Positions 62,167 to 64,000 of a stretch of DNA of 64,000 nt are shown in pieces; the first letter of the stretch is position 1; every line of letters begins with the position of its first letter. Made by a program: the position numbers and the translations under genes. The notes beneath the pieces were generated by a model that searched no databases, was not told where the DNA came from, and saw only the letters and a list, made by a program, of their open reading frames with translations. The DNA lies in the NCBI RefSeq assembly GCF_016598535.1, contig NZ_CP066779.1, forward strand, positions 3,656,053-3,720,052, read 5' to 3'. This DNA comes from Rhodococcus sp. P-2. Its GTDB lineage: Bacteria; Actinomycetota; Actinomycetes; Mycobacteriales; Mycobacteriaceae.

Positions 62167-62225
62167 TGCTCGATCGGTTGCACTTTCTCCCCGAAAAAAT
62201 TCAATACGGTGAAACCGATCGAGCA
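62167..62225 (+). terminator. Long-stem hairpin after gabP, probable terminator or leader structure
   Basis: TGCTCGATCGGTT (62167-62179) pairs perfectly with AACCGATCGAGCA (62213-62225) around a 33-nt AT-richer loop. A T-rich tail (ATTTTCTCTTTG) follows, so it may end the gabP transcript. It also lies in the leader of the diguanylate cyclase gene starting at 62258, so a control role there is possible. Confidence 0.55.
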
Positions 62226-62257
62226 AAGATTTTCTCTTTGTTCGATTTCAAGGCAAA

Positions 62258-63391
62258 ATGGACAGCATGCCGAGCCCTGTCATCGCCTCCGAAGGGCACA
62301 GTTCTTGGCAAACACTTCACGAATGGTTCAACGAACCGCACGACTACGAGTGGATAAAGCACCAGAGATCCGGACGAGCAATCATTCCGATCTTCCGAAC
62401 CTTGCTCGGATTGATGACAGTCATCTTCGGGCTGTCCGCGTTCTACAAATTGATCGGGCCGGATACACCGCCGACGACACCCGGCAAAGCACTTTCGGTT
62501 TTCATGATCTGCATGTGTGTGGCAATCGCCGCATGTTGGTTCACACAACCGTTTCCCGGACGCCGGGGCCTGCTCGCATTCGGAATATTCGCAGATCTCG
62601 GGATCGCGGCCGCAGTCCTCCTGGTGCCGGATCGCTCGTCCGGGACGTTTGGTTGCATCGTTTTCGCGGTCACCGGAACCTTTGCGACGCTGTTTGTCAG
62701 CGCGCGATGGCTTGTCGCTCATGTCGTCTGGTCGACGACTGTCACGACAGTTGTATTTGTTCTTGCCTACTTTCAAGGCGAAGTCGATATCACGACGCTT
62801 CTCGCCCGGGGCACAGTTCTTTTCGGAGCTGTCACCCTTGTTCCCATTTTTGCGCACCTGACTTGGCGCACTCTGTACCGCGATGCCCAGTATTCGGATC
62901 GTGATCCACTTACCGGGCTGTTCAACCGTCGCGGACTCGAAGGCGCGGTCGGCGATCTCTTCGAGAGCGCCCGAGACGATTCTTCTTCTCTCGCTTTCAT
63001 CGTCGTCGATATCGACAAATTCAAGACGGTGAATGATCTTCACGGCCACGCCGAAGGCGATCATGTCATCAGAAGAACAGCGAACCGATTGAGCACACAT
63101 CTCGGCGAACGCGGAGTCATCGCTCGCACGGGCGGAGAAGAATATCTGGCCGTCATTGCCGGCGATCCCGAATCGACGACCCTGCTGATCGAAGGGATAA
63201 ACGCGGCACTGTCGGATTGTTCCGATGCCATCCCAACAACGGTGAGCGTCGGAGCGGTGATGATGACCGCCGAATCGAAGGCGTGGAGCGGCGGTACTTC
63301 CGCGATCCTGGCAGCGACGAACGTCGCGGATTCGATGATGTATCAAGCGAAAGCGGCAGGCGGTAATACGATCCGCTCGGCTCAGATCTGA
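62258..63391 (+). CDS. Membrane diguanylate cyclase with GGEEY motif
   Basis: A 377-residue protein: about six hydrophobic segments (roughly 45-205), then a GGDEF domain starting DPLTGLFNRRGL, with VDIDKFKTVNDLHGH and the active-site loop TGGEEY (292-296). Tyr replaces the last Phe of GGEEF, a conservative change that often keeps activity. No RxxD inhibitory site is seen. It has the same layout as the gene at 4194-5288. It converges with the EAL gene at a 1-bp gap, so the two may oppose each other in cyclic di-GMP metabolism. Confidence 0.86.
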   Translation: MDSMPSPVIASEGHSSWQTLHEWFNEPHDYEWIKHQRSGRAIIPIFRTLLGLMTVIFGLSAFYKLIGPDTPPTTPGKALSVFMICMCVAIAACWFTQPFPGRRGLLAFGIFADLGIAAAVLLVPDRSSGTFGCIVFAVTGTFATLFVSARWLVAHVVWSTTVTTVVFVLAYFQGEVDITTLLARGTVLFGAVTLVPIFAHLTWRTLYRDAQYSDRDPLTGLFNRRGLEGAVGDLFESARDDSSSLAFIVVDIDKFKTVNDLHGHAEGDHVIRRTANRLSTHLGERGVIARTGGEEYLAVIAGDPESTTLLIEGINAALSDCSDAIPTTVSVGAVMMTAESKAWSGGTSAILAATNVADSMMYQAKAAGGNTIRSAQI

Positions 63392-63392
63392 T

Positions 63393-64000
63393 TCACAGCC
63401 AGGTCAGTGGGTGGACGCTACGCCCGGTTTCCGTGTCCGTCGCGGCAAGATACACATCGACGCGCTCAGCGGTCAGAGCCTTGCTGATGTGGTAACCCTG
63501 GACAAGGTCACACCCGACCCACTGAACGCGGCGGAACTGCTCGATGGTCTCGACGCCCTCGGCCAACGACTTCATACCCAGGGCCGCAGCCAATTCGACA
63601 ATGGACTTCACGACGGACATCTTCGGATCATCCGAGTCGGTGACCAGCATGCGATCGATCTTGAGGACGTCGATCGGAAGTCTCTGGAGCGTTGCGAAAG
63701 ACGAATAGCCGGTGCCGAAATCGTCGAGTGCGACGGTGACACCGAGTTCACGCAACTTGTAGAGATCGCGGATCGCGCGATCGTCCACAACCCCCGTCTC
63801 GGTGATTTCGAGTTGCAGCAGATGCGGAGGCAGGCCCGATTCAGTCAGAGCCTTCGTCACCATCGCACCGAACTCGCGCGACACCAACTGCACGGGCGAA
63901 ACGTTGACCGAGACACCGATTCCGCTCGGCCATCTCGCGGCGGCAGCGGTCGCCATCGCCATTGCCTGCGCACCGAGGGGGATGATCATTCCGGTTTCCT
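63393..64000 (-). CDS. EAL-domain cyclic di-GMP phosphodiesterase, truncated by the window
   Basis: The C-terminal 202 residues of an EAL domain enter from the right edge (reading ETGMIIPLG across 64000-63974). Visible catalytic residues: Asn in VNVSPVQL, Glu in LEITET, the loop LDDFGTGYSS, Lys-Ile-Asp in VLKIDRML, Glu in LAEGVET, and Gln in LVQGYHIS, all intact. The EAL signature itself and any sensor or GGDEF part are outside. Active phosphodiesterase is likely. Confidence 0.88.
   Translation of the reverse strand, partial: ETGMIIPLGAQAMAMATAAAARWPSGIGVSVNVSPVQLVSREFGAMVTKALTESGLPPHLLQLEITETGVVDDRAIRDLYKLRELGVTVALDDFGTGYSSFATLQRLPIDVLKIDRMLVTDSDDPKMSVVKSIVELAAALGMKSLAEGVETIEQFRRVQWVGCDLVQGYHISKALTAERVDVYLAATDTETGRSVHPLTWL

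Overview
The window looks like chromosome of a Rhodococcus, probably close to R. erythropolis. It has fairly high GC, frequent GTG starts, many TetR, GntR, AraC and PucR regulators, secreted SGNH and LIP-family proteins, an Rpf-domain protein and a PaaR-controlled phenylacetate cluster. This assignment rests on gene content, not on a search. I see no rRNA, tRNA, CRISPR array, phage or intact insertion sequence.

Layout. 0-5.3 kb: end of a TetR-type gene, a FadR-type regulator with an ABC ATPase, soxR divergent from an MFS exporter (with a recognisable SoxR box), and a membrane diguanylate cyclase. 5.5-14.3 kb: a beta-lactamase-fold hydrolase, an MpaB-like oxygenase divergent from a TetR, an acyl-CoA dehydrogenase/GntR pair divergent from an aldehyde dehydrogenase, and the divergent sulfone genes sfnG and sfnB. 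14.3-18.4 kb: TetR, MFS exporter, siderophore-type binding lipoprotein and AraC, probably iron related. 18.5-22.2 kb: DsbA-like protein, MarR, alpha/beta hydrolase, AraC, YdcF-like protein. 22.5-31.6 kb is the envelope and secretion region: PucR, SGNH hydrolase, Spinster-type MFS, a Tat-exported protein coupled to a LIP-family pseudo-lipase, a 0.9 kb gene-poor stretch with repeats and a strong hairpin, an Rpf-M23-LysM protein, and a signal peptidase. 31.7-38.4 kb: VOC protein, reductase/TetR operon with its operator, SUKH-galT-galK, nsrR-hmp.

38.5-50.4 kb is a phenylacetate catabolic island: paaABCDEK, paaFHG, divergent paaR, and paaZ-EthD-paaI. Three promoters share the palindrome ACCGA-N4-TCGGT (one half imperfect at paaZ), so one TetR-type PaaR probably controls all units. 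A paaJ thiolase is missing. 50.4-55.3 kb: secreted CocE/NonD hydrolase, Met-rich cupredoxin lipoprotein, ParB-like protein with a CPA2 antiporter and a DUF2127 protein. 55.3-62.1 kb: hydrolase, then gabT-gabD, a PucR regulator and gabP. 62.2-64 kb: a second diguanylate cyclase facing a truncated EAL phosphodiesterase.

The least explained items are the translationally coupled Tat protein plus pseudo-lipase (nucleophile Ser replaced by Ala, His by Tyr), two inverted copies of a 51-nt palindromic intergenic repeat, the SUKH gene fused into the galactose operon, the ParB-like/antiporter pair, and several promoters that appear to give leaderless mRNAs.
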